From an uncultured cyanobacterium (GTDB lineage Bacteria; Cyanobacteriota; Cyanobacteriia; Cyanobacteriales; Chroococcidiopsidaceae), in NCBI GenBank assembly GCA_946221495.1, contig CAMIFA010000076.1:1-22925 (forward strand): DNA of 22,925 nucleotides, given 5' to 3'. The translations under genes were made by a program, and so were the position numbers. Below the pieces are notes generated by a model. The model saw only the letters and a list, made by a program, of their open reading frames with translations. It made no database searches and was not told the origin of the DNA. Below, piece after piece: positions 8,723 through 15,207 of this stretch. The first letter of the stretch is position 1. The number at the start of each line of letters is the position of its first letter.

Positions 8723-8750
8723 TTGACACATATGAACTTAATGATAATCT
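8723..8750 (+). promoter_or_regulatory. Candidate sigma-70-type promoter for the 33-residue peptide gene
   Basis: TTGACA at 8723-8728 is followed after 16 bases by TAATCT at 8745-8750; an overlapping GATAAT lies at 8743-8748. Transcription would start about 30 bases before the ATG at 8785. Confidence 0.55.
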
Positions 8751-8784
8751 TAGTTAAATCCTTAATAATTAGGCATCTCGGCTT

Positions 8785-8886
8785 ATGAAAGCGACATCTT
8801 CAAGACATTTAGGTCAGTCAATCTCTATGGGCGTTTTGCTAGTATTAACCAGCGCTAGCGTGATCACCATAATGGCTGTTTTTTAA
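8785..8886 (+). CDS. Unrecognised 33-residue single-pass membrane peptide
   Basis: An ATG-to-TAA frame of 34 codons encodes a peptide with a basic, polar N-terminus (MKATSSRHLGQSIS) and a hydrophobic stretch of about 19 residues (MGVLLVLTSASVITIMAVF) reaching the C-terminus, enough for one transmembrane helix. I do not recognise it; it does not match the small photosystem or cytochrome b6f subunits I can recall. Support for a real gene is contextual: a TTGACA/TAATCT pair ends 34 bases before the ATG, and a strong stem-loop with a short T-run follows the stop. No clear Shine-Dalgarno is seen. It stands alone between divergent flanking genes. It could be a membrane-complex subunit, a regulatory peptide or a type I toxin; none of these is shown. 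Confidence 0.5.
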   Translation: MKATSSRHLGQSISMGVLLVLTSASVITIMAVF

Positions 8887-8920
8887 CTGCAATTTTCTAA
8901 TTTTTTTAATATTACTTTAC

Positions 8921-8957
8921 ATTGCCCCGCTTAAACTTAAATTAAGAGTGGGGCAAT
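8921..8957 (+). terminator. Strong stem-loop terminator
   Basis: ATTGCCCC (8921-8928) pairs with GGGGCAAT (8950-8957), and CTTAA with TTAAG forms an inner stem around a 7-base loop. TT(G) follows on the plus strand. It can end the transcript of the small plus-strand gene and, as a symmetric stem, the minus-strand PHP gene that stops at 9002. Confidence 0.7.
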
Positions 8958-9001
8958 TTGATATTCAAGCCTAGTGGGAATAAAAGCAGTGCTACTTTAG
9001 C

Positions 9002-9682
9002 CTAAAGACGCTGGAGTAAGCTAAGACCGTGAGTATCAGTACCACAAGTATTTAATAATCTGTAGACCTTGGCTAGCTTCTGCACTTGTTGAGTTTCTTT
9101 GAAGCTGGGTTGCCAAGGATTAGGGTTATTGTAAGCGTAAAAAGCTTCAACACCATCAATTCCCGCTTGGGCGGCAGCTGGAATTAGATCAAAAGGCGAT
9201 CGCTTGTAACGCGCTGGATGAGCTAGTACCGCCAGTCCTCCGGCTTGATGAATAGCTGCAATTACGTTAGCTGCTTGATAATCTTCACCTTGAGTAGTTT
9301 TTCGTTGGATATAAGGTGCTAGGCTGGGGTGCTGAGGCTGAAAGGCATAACCTAAAATGTGAACTTCAACACCCAGTAGATTAGCGTTAATTTCAAGTCC
9401 ACTCCAAAGGTAAGGAGCGTTTTCTAAGTGGGCGCTAGTCAAATCCGCTAAATAGTGTTGCGCTGCTTGGAAGCCACTGATAGTATGGTGATCTGTAATC
9501 GCCAGCCCTTTTAAACCAATAGCGATCGCTTGCTCTATTAAAGCCTCCGGTTGCAATTTACCATCCGAGTGAACGGTGTGCATATGGAAATTGAAACATC
9601 GGGGACAACTGTCTGCATTAATATTCTGGAAAACCTGCTGCAAATGTTGGCATGAAGCAGAAGTTTGGGCATTAACTGCCAT
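9002..9682 (-). CDS. PHP-domain metal-dependent phosphoesterase
   Basis: The protein of 226 residues carries the PHP metal-binding motifs in order: HMHTVHSDG (His33, His35, Asp40), AITDHHTI, GLEIN, LAHPARY and CGTDTHG near the C-terminus. These His/Asp/Glu residues normally bind a two- or three-metal centre that hydrolyses phosphoesters. Stand-alone proteins of this kind include nucleoside 3',5'-bisphosphate phosphatases and 5'-exonucleases of the YciV (RNase AM) type; the exact substrate cannot be read here. The first 28 residues are polar and precede the fold. AGAGG at 9688-9692, five bases before the ATG, supports the start. No operon partner is evident: 304 noncoding bases separate it from the upstream gene. 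Confidence 0.9.
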   Translation of the reverse strand: MAVNAQTSASCQHLQQVFQNINADSCPRCFNFHMHTVHSDGKLQPEALIEQAIAIGLKGLAITDHHTISGFQAAQHYLADLTSAHLENAPYLWSGLEINANLLGVEVHILGYAFQPQHPSLAPYIQRKTTQGEDYQAANVIAAIHQAGGLAVLAHPARYKRSPFDLIPAAAQAGIDGVEAFYAYNNPNPWQPSFKETQQVQKLAKVYRLLNTCGTDTHGLSLLQRL

Positions 9683-9986
9683 AATTGCCTCTGAACGAAG
9701 ATACGTTCGTCTACTAGCTCTGATTACATTGTCCCCAATAGCCTAATGCTGACTGCATATAAATTGCTTTAGACAACAGTTAGCAGCAATAGACATCGAG
9801 CCAAAGTTTTCATTATGTTAATTTTACTTGTAAAATCAGTTAATGTGTATTAACTGGTGGCTACTTGAAACTGTTGGTTAGAAACTAGCATATTACAGAG
9901 AGTTAGCAACAGAAAACTAAGCTAGCATCAGAATTTTTTGTAGCTCCCATAAGCTTTAATTTCTACTCAATCGGTAGCAGCCAGTT
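9683..9986. other. Intergenic region with two abutting perfect palindromes
   Basis: These 304 bases lie downstream of the DivIVA-like gene and upstream of the PHP gene. I see no gene. Two perfect inverted repeats touch each other at 9821-9856; the remainder shows nothing recognisable. Confidence 0.6.
9821..9856. promoter_or_regulatory. Back-to-back palindromes, possible operator or terminator
   Basis: ATTTTAC-TT-GTAAAAT (9821-9836) is followed without a gap by CAGTTAAT-GTGT-ATTAACTG (9837-9856). Both have perfect arms, of 7 and 8 bp. They sit about 140 bases upstream of the PHP start codon and about 130 bases after the DivIVA-like stop codon, so they could be operators, a terminator pair or repeat remnants. 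Confidence 0.45.
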
Positions 9987-10652
9987 CTATATTGAAGTAG
10001 ACGATGAGGAATTCCAGTCAGGATGAGTTTCTTGTTGTAATTGTTGCCGCCCGTTGCGGATGATGCGTAACATATCATTAAGTCGCTGCTCAATATCGCA
10101 CAAGACGTTATCGGCGTATTCATCGGCTCCTTGTTGAATTTCTTCAGCCTCAGCGATCGCCGCCGAGCGCATTTGCTCCAACTCCTGTTGAGCTTGAATA
10201 CGAACTAGTTCAATTTCCGAGAAGTTTTGTTCCCTTTGCGCTTCACACTCTTGCTGCACTTGTTGGCGAATCTGCTTTGCTTCTAGTTCTGCTAGCTGAA
10301 TAATGTCCATTTCATTAAGTATTTGCGCCGCCCTAACTTGTGCTGCTTGTACAATTCTTTCGGCGTGTTGTTCCGCCTGGAGAATAATGTCCTTTTTTTG
10401 CTGCACAATAATTTGCGCCTCTTGAAAGACGCTTGGTAGATGTACTCTTACTAAATCGAGCTGATCGAGTAATCGTTCTTCATCCACTAGGGTGCGTCGC
10501 GTCAGAGGAATATGTGGACTAGTAAGCACCATTTCTTCTAGCCGATTCAATTCTTGCTGGATATCTATACCTGCTGATCCGCCGGAGACAGGTTCAACGG
10601 GGGTACTGTGTTTGTTTTGGTCGGGGTTGATGTTGGGTTCTTGGCGTAACAT
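9987..10652 (-). CDS. DivIVA/Cdv3-like coiled-coil protein
   Basis: The protein has 221 residues: a polar N-terminus of about 28, a conserved-looking segment (IDIQQELNRLEEMVLTSP, then LTRRTLVDEERLLDQLDLVR), and a long Ala/Glu/Gln-rich coiled coil from about residue 75 to 205 with ATP-synthase-b-like composition (AEQHAERIVQAAQVRAAQIL). Cyanobacterial proteins of this type are annotated as DivIVA-like or Cdv3 and take part in cell division; I infer the same role here. The ATG at 10652 lies inside the end of coaD in another frame, so the first 29 codons are dual-coding and translation is probably coupled to coaD. The next Met (about residue 41) would remove the conserved segment, so the longer form is preferred. 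No membrane segment is visible; it is expected in the cytoplasm. Confidence 0.75.
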   Translation of the reverse strand: MLRQEPNINPDQNKHSTPVEPVSGGSAGIDIQQELNRLEEMVLTSPHIPLTRRTLVDEERLLDQLDLVRVHLPSVFQEAQIIVQQKKDIILQAEQHAERIVQAAQVRAAQILNEMDIIQLAELEAKQIRQQVQQECEAQREQNFSEIELVRIQAQQELEQMRSAAIAEAEEIQQGADEYADNVLCDIEQRLNDMLRIIRNGRQQLQQETHPDWNSSSSTSI

Positions 10653-11113
10653 CGGTAAATATCTAGAGCAACGTGCTGAGGAACAAGATGATCGACAGAG
10701 CCGCCAAACCTGGCAATCTCTTTCACCAGACTACTACTTAAGAAACTGTACTCATTTGAAGTTGCCAAAAAAATAGTTTCAATTTGAGTAGAAAGGGTTT
10801 TATTAGTATGAGCCATCTGAAGTTCAGCTTCAAAATCTGAAAGCACTCGTAGACCCCGCAGCAAAACTTGTGCTTGCCGCATTTGAGCATAATTAACTGT
10901 CAAACCATCAAAGCTGTCTACTTCCAAATTAGGTAGATGTTTTGTAGATAAGCGAATTTGCTCTAGGCGCTCTTGGACAGTAAATAGTGGCGTTTTGTTC
11001 GGGTTCCGTAGTACAGCAACAACTACCAGATCAAAGAGCCGACAGCCACGCTCAATGATATCAAGATGACCCAGGGTAATCGGGTCAAAACTACCAGGAT
11101 AAATAGCAATCAA
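10565..11113 (-). CDS. coaD: Phosphopantetheine adenylyltransferase
   Basis: CoaD joins ATP and 4'-phosphopantetheine to give dephospho-CoA, the fourth step of CoA synthesis from pantothenate. The 182-residue protein shows the nucleotidyltransferase signature at the start (IYPGSFDPITLGHLDII, with the T/HxGH motif as TLGH at 13-16), RGLR in the pantetheine-binding region, and SNEYSFLSSSLVKEIA with the second signature. The usual fold ends near LDIYRCY; about 25 further Pro/Thr-rich residues are specific to this protein and are encoded by the stretch overlapping the next gene. The start codon is TTG at 11113, since no in-frame ATG fits the invariant N-terminus. CoA is also the donor of the 4'-phosphopantetheine arm that an NRPS such as the one in this window needs. 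Confidence 0.95.
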   Translation of the reverse strand: MIAIYPGSFDPITLGHLDIIERGCRLFDLVVVAVLRNPNKTPLFTVQERLEQIRLSTKHLPNLEVDSFDGLTVNYAQMRQAQVLLRGLRVLSDFEAELQMAHTNKTLSTQIETIFLATSNEYSFLSSSLVKEIARFGGSVDHLVPQHVALDIYRCYAKNPTSTPTKTNTVPPLNLSPADQQV

Positions 11114-11314
11114 TAGAATGTATAGAGTGTAACTAAGGCGATTATATCGGTAACTTGAGTGCGATCGCGTAGACCCAAGGAAAGCGGCTTTTTGTAAGAC
11201 ATCACTCGCTCAAGGCTTGTTTATTATAAACCAATATTTTGACTGCAAAGTTGCAGAAGATACCGAGCAAGAAGCGAAGCAGTAACTTATTTTTTAACTC
11301 AAATTATTTAAGAT

Positions 11315-11668
11315 TCAGCCGAAAGTAGAATTATTCCAACCCCACATTGAACCTTTAGCATCAGCAAATTCAATATAAATTCGGTTTTTATCTACACCAA
11401 GTACCTGATTAATTTGCTGACAAAAATCCTGGCTCATTGCTTTTGTTTGCTCTGGCTTCATGCTACCAACGCTTTTAATCTCAATGTAACAGACTGGGTC
11501 TAAAGTGCCAGCAAACGTCATTAGTACATCAGATTCAAAAGCTGTCATTACATAAGATTCCGGTTTGCCCAAATGCTTGGCTAGCTTGGCAGAGAGATTT
11601 TTTAGTAGTGCCTCGATTTGCAATTTTTCTGGAGATGGAATAGACGTTTGGACTTTAATCAAAGGCAT
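11315..11668 (-). CDS. MIF/phenylpyruvate tautomerase-like protein
   Basis: The product of 117 residues matches the macrophage migration inhibitory factor family in length and layout. Pro follows the initiator Met (MPLIKVQTS), providing the catalytic N-terminal Pro once Met is removed. DPVCYIEIKSVGSM corresponds to the NPCA...SIG region, and the end GWNNSTFG is typical of MIF. Members form trimers and tautomerise phenylpyruvate-like keto-enols in vitro; the bacterial physiological role is unclear. The Cys-x-x-Cys oxidoreductase motif of animal MIF is absent. The start is fixed by the Pro2 requirement. It stands as a single gene, 200 bases upstream of coaD. Confidence 0.88.
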   Translation of the reverse strand: MPLIKVQTSIPSPEKLQIEALLKNLSAKLAKHLGKPESYVMTAFESDVLMTFAGTLDPVCYIEIKSVGSMKPEQTKAMSQDFCQQINQVLGVDKNRIYIEFADAKGSMWGWNNSTFG

Positions 11669-11727
11669 AATTCTTTTATTTGAAACTTACTAAATCCGTT
11701 TTGAGTAATGAGTTATCAGAGAAGAAA

Positions 11728-11774
11728 GACAGAAGTAAACTGATTCTACTCTTCTGTCTCCTGTCTCCTGTCTC
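11728..11774. repeat. Heptad repeat with inverted arm
   Basis: Three perfect CTGTCTC heptads (11754-11774) form a short tandem repeat of the cyanobacterial STRR type. The first overlaps CTTCTGTC (11751-11758), which pairs perfectly with GACAGAAG (11728-11735), giving an 8-bp stem. It lies between the flavin reductase stop and the MIF-like start, in a noncoding gap of 146 bases. Confidence 0.7.
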
Positions 11775-11814
11775 CTTTAGTCAAAATTAGCTCAATTCAT
11801 TCCGCAAAAAATAT

Positions 11815-12294
11815 TTAACCGCCGTATTGCCAACCAGTGCTTTCTAATAACAAAGAATTGCCTTCGCGATGTACGCCAGCAGCAATTACTTCACCAACAT
11901 ACACAGTATGGTCGCCCTTTTCTACTGCACCGACAACTTGACACTCGATGTAACCCAAAGAGTCGGAAATAATCGGACAGCCAGTTTCGCCTAGATAAAA
12001 TTCCACATCATCAAACTTATTTCCAACACGGCGCTGTGGTTGAAAAAATTTTTGCGCTAGGTTCTTCTGTTCTGCATCTAGGAAACTAATTGCAAATACT
12101 TGGCTGTTTTTCAGCATCTCGTGAGAGCGAGAATCTTGTTTTACGCAATTTACAACTAAGGGTGGTTTAAAAGAAGCCTGCATTAACCAGCTAACCGTAA
12201 AGCCGTTAACATCTTCCCCATCCTTGACACCGCACACATAAATTCCATGAGGAATTTTCCGTAGCATAGTTTTTTTGGCTTGTTCGTCTAACAA
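11815..12294 (-). CDS. Flavin reductase-like FMN-binding split-barrel protein
   Basis: The 159-residue product resembles the flavin reductase domain found alone or at the C-terminus of cyanobacterial flavodiiron proteins: GIYVCGVKDGEDVNGFTVSWLMQASF near the N-terminus, then PPLVVNCVKQDSRSHEML, VFAISFLDAEQKNLAQKFF and a C-terminal GEVIAAG strand. Such domains bind FMN and pass electrons from NAD(P)H or a partner protein; the partner is not visible here. The start is TTG at 12294, supported by AGGAGA at 12302-12307, seven bases upstream; the first ATG (12267) would cut the start of the fold. It follows cobM after 57 bases on the same strand and could be cotranscribed with it. Confidence 0.88.
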   Translation of the reverse strand: MLDEQAKKTMLRKIPHGIYVCGVKDGEDVNGFTVSWLMQASFKPPLVVNCVKQDSRSHEMLKNSQVFAISFLDAEQKNLAQKFFQPQRRVGNKFDDVEFYLGETGCPIISDSLGYIECQVVGAVEKGDHTVYVGEVIAAGVHREGNSLLLESTGWQYGG

Positions 12295-12301
12295 TGGTTA
12301 A

Positions 12302-12307
12302 TCTCCT
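12302..12307 (-). promoter_or_regulatory. Shine-Dalgarno AGGAGA deciding a TTG start
   Basis: AGGAGA lies seven bases upstream of the TTG at 12294, while no such motif lies at the usual distance from the ATG at 12267. It supports the non-ATG start of the flavin reductase gene. Confidence 0.7.
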
Positions 12308-12351
12308 GATGTTTACATTTGCTAAGTTTAGCAATCCGTCTTAGCTATTAA

Positions 12352-13176
12352 TCAGCTCATGGCGTGACGCGATGGGCGAAATAAATGGTTGTGTTGGGGA
12401 TGATATAACCGTGAACGCGCTTCGCCTATGCTCTCGGTTCGTGCTGTCCCTAGCGCGGGACTAATTACATAAAGAGTTGTCCTAATTAAATTTTCTGCTT
12501 GAGTAACAGCTGCCATTTTGTCAAGAGATACAATTAAAATTTTTTCATCTGACCAACCCAAGCGAAAGCAAATTGCTACTGGGGTTTCAGGGGAGTAATG
12601 TTCTAGCAGCTGCGTTTGAGCATCTTCTACATGACGCGCACTGAGATAAAGGCACAAACTAGCTTGGTGTGCTGCTAGAGATGCTAATTCTTCGCGTACG
12701 GGCACTTGAGTACGACCACTAATGCGACTGAGGATAATTGTTTGTACTAATCCTGGGACAGTTAGCTCTATCTTAAGTTTGGCGGCGGCTGCTTGGAAGG
12801 CACTGATTCCAGGGATAACTTCAAAATCAATATTTGCTGCTGCTAAAGCTTGCATTTGTTCGTGGATGGCACTATAAAGGCTAGGATCGCCGGATTGTAA
12901 GCGCACAACAGACTTTTGCGATCGCACCCGTTCAACCATCAATGGCAAAATTTCTTCTAATGTTTTATTCGCAGTCTGGATAATTTCCGCATCTGGACGA
13001 CATAACTCTAAAATCTGCTGCGGCACTAGGGAATCAGCAAATAAAATTACATCAGCCTGCGTTAATATTTTCTGCGCCTTGACAGTCAATAAATCAGGAT
13101 CACCAGGACCTGCGCCGACAAGGTAAACTCCTGGTGATAGTGCGAGTGGTATGTTTAGAGCAGTAGTATCAGGCAT
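12352..13176 (-). CDS. cobM: Precorrin-4/cobalt-precorrin-4 C11-methyltransferase
   Basis: The protein has 274 residues from the ATG at 13176. It shows the SAM-dependent tetrapyrrole methyltransferase layout: GVYLVGAGPGDPDLLT at the start (SAM-binding loop), VVRLQSGDPSLYSAIHEQ, VIPGISAFQAAAAKL, and VPGLVQTIILSRISGR, typical of C11 methylases (CobM/CbiF). It methylates C11 during corrin ring construction, in the cobalamin or pseudocobalamin pathway. The frame extends to 13251, but that part lies inside lgt; the ATG at 13176 is five bases after the lgt stop, which suggests translational coupling. Near the C-terminus a segment of about eleven residues (GTARTESIGEA) before RSRLYHP looks repeat-derived. 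No other cobalamin gene is in the window. Confidence 0.92.
   Translation of the reverse strand: MPDTTALNIPLALSPGVYLVGAGPGDPDLLTVKAQKILTQADVILFADSLVPQQILELCRPDAEIIQTANKTLEEILPLMVERVRSQKSVVRLQSGDPSLYSAIHEQMQALAAANIDFEVIPGISAFQAAAAKLKIELTVPGLVQTIILSRISGRTQVPVREELASLAAHQASLCLYLSARHVEDAQTQLLEHYSPETPVAICFRLGWSDEKILIVSLDKMAAVTQAENLIRTTLYVISPALGTARTESIGEARSRLYHPQHNHLFRPSRHAMS
12409..12441. repeat. Repeat-like GC-rich segment within the cobM coding region
   Basis: The stretch CGTGAACGCGCTTCGCC followed by TATGCTCTCGGTTCG resembles the GC-rich palindromic repeats found dispersed in cyanobacterial genomes. Terminal GAAC and GTTC are inverted. It encodes most of the ARTESIGEARS segment near the CobM C-terminus. 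Confidence 0.4.
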
Positions 13177-13181
13177 AAGTG

Positions 13182-14057
13182 TCAAGATTGGGTTTCTTGT
13201 TGTACGGGAGGAGCAACATCCGGTAGCGATCGCTTGTAAATATAGAGCCACGCTAATCCAGCTAATCCTAAGCTAATTCCCCCTAAACTCACAACTTGAG
13301 CGATCCGTAGCGGTCCTAGCATTAAGCTATCAGTACGTAAGCCTTCAATCCAAAAACGCCCCAAGCTGTAGGCTACTAAGTAAACCAAAAATAGTGTACC
13401 CACCTTGAGGCGTGGCTGTGCTTTTAAACCTCGAAAAAACAAAGTCAGCAGCAAGCCAAACACCATCAAATTCCACAAAGATTCATACAAAAACGTGGGA
13501 TGGAAGTAGGCAAAGTTTTGATATCCTAGAGGACGGCGATCGGGTGGAATAAACAGTTTCCAGGGTAAATTTGTCGGTCTACCAAAAGCTTCAGAATTGA
13601 AAAAATTGCCCCAACGACCGATCGCCTGCCCTAAAATCAGCGAGGGAGCTACAAGATCCGCTAGTTGCCAAAAAGAAATTTGCTTAATTCGCGCAAAAAT
13701 TAAAGCTGCTATAGTACCACCAAGAATCGCTCCATGAATTGCAATCCCACCTTGCCAAATTGCAATAATTCGCTCTGGATTTTGGGCGTATTCTGACCAC
13801 TCAAATAAAACGTAATATAGCCTAGCAGCCGGAATTGCTGCTATTACAAGCCAAACTACTAAATCGCCTAGTAAGTCTGGATTAATACGACGGCGCTTTG
13901 CTAGATATTGCGAAAGGCTGACTCCAATTAATACTGCTGTGGCGATTAGTAAGCCATACCAGCGAACAGCGAACGGTCCTACTTCAATTAAAATTGGACC
14001 TGGAGAAGCAAATTGCCACGCCAAAGGTAAGTGCAGAAAAGCCGATAACATGAGCAT
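13182..14057 (-). CDS. lgt: Prolipoprotein diacylglyceryl transferase
   Basis: Lgt is an inner-membrane enzyme that moves diacylglycerol from phosphatidylglycerol to the lipobox Cys of prelipoproteins. The 291-residue protein shows the family signature GQAIGRWGNFFNSEAFG at 143-159, the GGIAIHGAILGG segment with the conserved His109, a YxxLF segment near 82-85, and about seven hydrophobic spans. The C-terminal motif SLGRFWIEGLRTDSL is also typical. The start ATG at 14057 is followed by a second in-frame ATG two codons later; either is possible. It is directly followed by cobM, five bases apart, so the two form a transcription unit despite unrelated functions. The gene is divergent from the acetyltransferase at 14211. 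Confidence 0.96.
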   Translation of the reverse strand: MLMLSAFLHLPLAWQFASPGPILIEVGPFAVRWYGLLIATAVLIGVSLSQYLAKRRRINPDLLGDLVVWLVIAAIPAARLYYVLFEWSEYAQNPERIIAIWQGGIAIHGAILGGTIAALIFARIKQISFWQLADLVAPSLILGQAIGRWGNFFNSEAFGRPTNLPWKLFIPPDRRPLGYQNFAYFHPTFLYESLWNLMVFGLLLTLFFRGLKAQPRLKVGTLFLVYLVAYSLGRFWIEGLRTDSLMLGPLRIAQVVSLGGISLGLAGLAWLYIYKRSLPDVAPPVQQETQS

Positions 14058-14210
14058 TACTCAGGAAACAACAATCGTGTCCTCAAGCAGCAAGTGATTG
14101 CAGTAGGAATTGACCTCTGTTTCTTACACAAGCTACAGGATTAATATTATGTCTCTTTGAGTTAGTTCTGGAAATGAGATTAGGTGTATTTAGCACAGAT
14201 TAAATTCGCG

Positions 14211-14684
14211 ATGATTCGACCGACCACGCCCGATGACACAACCGCGCTGATTGCCCTAGCGGATGCGACCGGACTATTCCAGCTCAACCAACTTGAGGAA
14301 CTTGGTGAAATTCTATCCGATTACTTCGGCGGTAACAGCGACGATCGCTTCTGGATCACCGACGACGACAACGGGGCGGTAGGGGTCGCCTACTGCGAGA
14401 TGGAACGGATGACCGATGGCACATGGAACCTACAATTGATTGCTATCCGACCTGATCGCCAAGGACAAGGACGTGGTGCAACCCTACTACGCTACGTTGA
14501 ACAAACGTTAACGGCGCGCGGTGGGCGGGTGCTGCTGGTGGAAACGTCAGGGCTACCAGACTTCGAGCGCACACGAGCGTTCTACCGCAAGTGCGGTTAT
14601 GACGAGGAAGCGCGGATACGCGACTTCTATAAAGCAGGTGAAGACAAGATCGTTTACCGCAAGGCGCTGTCTGCTCAGGGGTAG
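14211..14684 (+). CDS. GNAT-family N-acetyltransferase, probably transferred
   Basis: From the ATG at 14211 the protein has 157 residues. It contains the acetyl-CoA-binding motif A (AIRPDRQGQGRGATLLRYVE, with RQGQGRG at 83-89) and the later strand-helix VLLVETSG...RAFYRKCGY, both typical of GNAT enzymes. The frame opens at a GTG (14184), but MIRPTTPDD is the normal start of such proteins. Substrate unknown. Base composition stands out: three hand-counted 60-base lines inside give 52-65% G+C, above what its neighbours appear to have, and codons are GC-rich. This suggests recent acquisition, or exchange with a GC-rich donor. It opens a small accessory block of plus-strand genes placed between lgt and rlmN. 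Confidence 0.88.
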   Translation: MIRPTTPDDTTALIALADATGLFQLNQLEELGEILSDYFGGNSDDRFWITDDDNGAVGVAYCEMERMTDGTWNLQLIAIRPDRQGQGRGATLLRYVEQTLTARGGRVLLVETSGLPDFERTRAFYRKCGYDEEARIRDFYKAGEDKIVYRKALSAQG

Positions 14685-14733
14685 TAAGCTTCCAGAGTGG
14701 GCTTGTCTGTAGGCAATTGTTGCTAACTGCGCC

Positions 14734-14787
14734 GTAAGGTAAGTTCCTTACAGTTGGAGTAGAATAATCCTAATTATCCAAATTAGG
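14734..14787. terminator. Two successive hairpins after the acetyltransferase
   Basis: GTAAGG-TAAGTT-CCTTAC (14734-14751) and CCTAATT-ATCCA-AATTAGG (14769-14787) are both perfect stems, of 6 and 7 bp. Neither has a T-run. They may end the acetyltransferase transcript or lie in the leader of the RelE-like gene at 14926. Confidence 0.45.
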
Positions 14788-14925
14788 CTAGTTACCTGTT
14801 TAGCTTCTACACAGTTCCTGCTACTTGCTCGCTCTTGCCCAGTTCGTTGCCTTCCCCACTTAGGCTACTTCGCTGAAAAATATTAATTGGCAGGATTTAA
14901 TTATCTCCAAATATGTTCTTGTCAT

Positions 14926-15198
14926 ATGATAAATACCAGTACGCAGGCTCAGATTGCGATCAGGTCACTTCTTCCAAGTGACAAAGAGCGGGTTAAGCAT
15001 TTATTAGCTTTGCTTGAGCGTTTTCCTGATGACGAGTATGTGAGACAACAAGCGAAGAAGTTGAAGGGAAACGGGTTAGACAACCTTTATATTATCCGAG
15101 TAACTCATAATTTAAGGCTAATCTTCCGATACTCTCAAGATGTAGTTGAAATCCTTGATATTGTGACTCATGACAGGCTTGAGAGAATGCATGGATAG
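14926..15198 (+). CDS. Orphan RelE/ParE-like protein
   Basis: The product has 90 residues from the ATG at 14926; an earlier TTG at 14887 would add 13 unlikely residues. The layout fits the RelE/ParE fold: an N-terminal helical region (SDKERVKHLLALLERFPDD), a KKLKG turn, then strands LYIIRVTHNLRLIFRYSQDVVEILDIVTHDRL with the conserved Arg pattern (Arg58, Arg64, Arg68, Arg84). Family members are mRNA interferases or gyrase poisons. No antitoxin gene lies upstream, where 240 bases hold no frame of useful length. The downstream neighbour, six bases away, is not an antitoxin but a Shedu-like protein. The RelE-like protein may therefore act with that protein rather than as a free toxin. No Shine-Dalgarno is visible. 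Fold confidence is good; function is open. Confidence 0.72.
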   Translation: MINTSTQAQIAIRSLLPSDKERVKHLLALLERFPDDEYVRQQAKKLKGNGLDNLYIIRVTHNLRLIFRYSQDVVEILDIVTHDRLERMHG

Positions 15199-15207
15199 AA
15201 ATCCATG
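15190..15207 (+). promoter_or_regulatory. Hairpin spanning stop and start codons of a gene pair
   Basis: CATGGAT (15190-15196), AGAA loop, ATCCATG (15201-15207): a perfect 7-bp stem. It contains the first base of the upstream TAG stop (15196-15198) in one arm and the complete downstream ATG (15205-15207) in the other. No Shine-Dalgarno precedes the ATG at normal distance. A ribosome finishing the RelE-like gene would open the stem and free the start codon. Confidence 0.75.

Noticed and set aside
13177..13251. Longer start of CobM inside lgt
   Set aside because: The extra 25 residues are read from the lgt coding sequence in another frame and lie before the usual start; the ATG just after the lgt stop fits better.
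14685..14925. An antitoxin gene upstream of the RelE-like gene
   Set aside because: The longest ATG frame found here (from 14914) has only 22 codons and overlaps the RelE-like gene; it has no antitoxin features.
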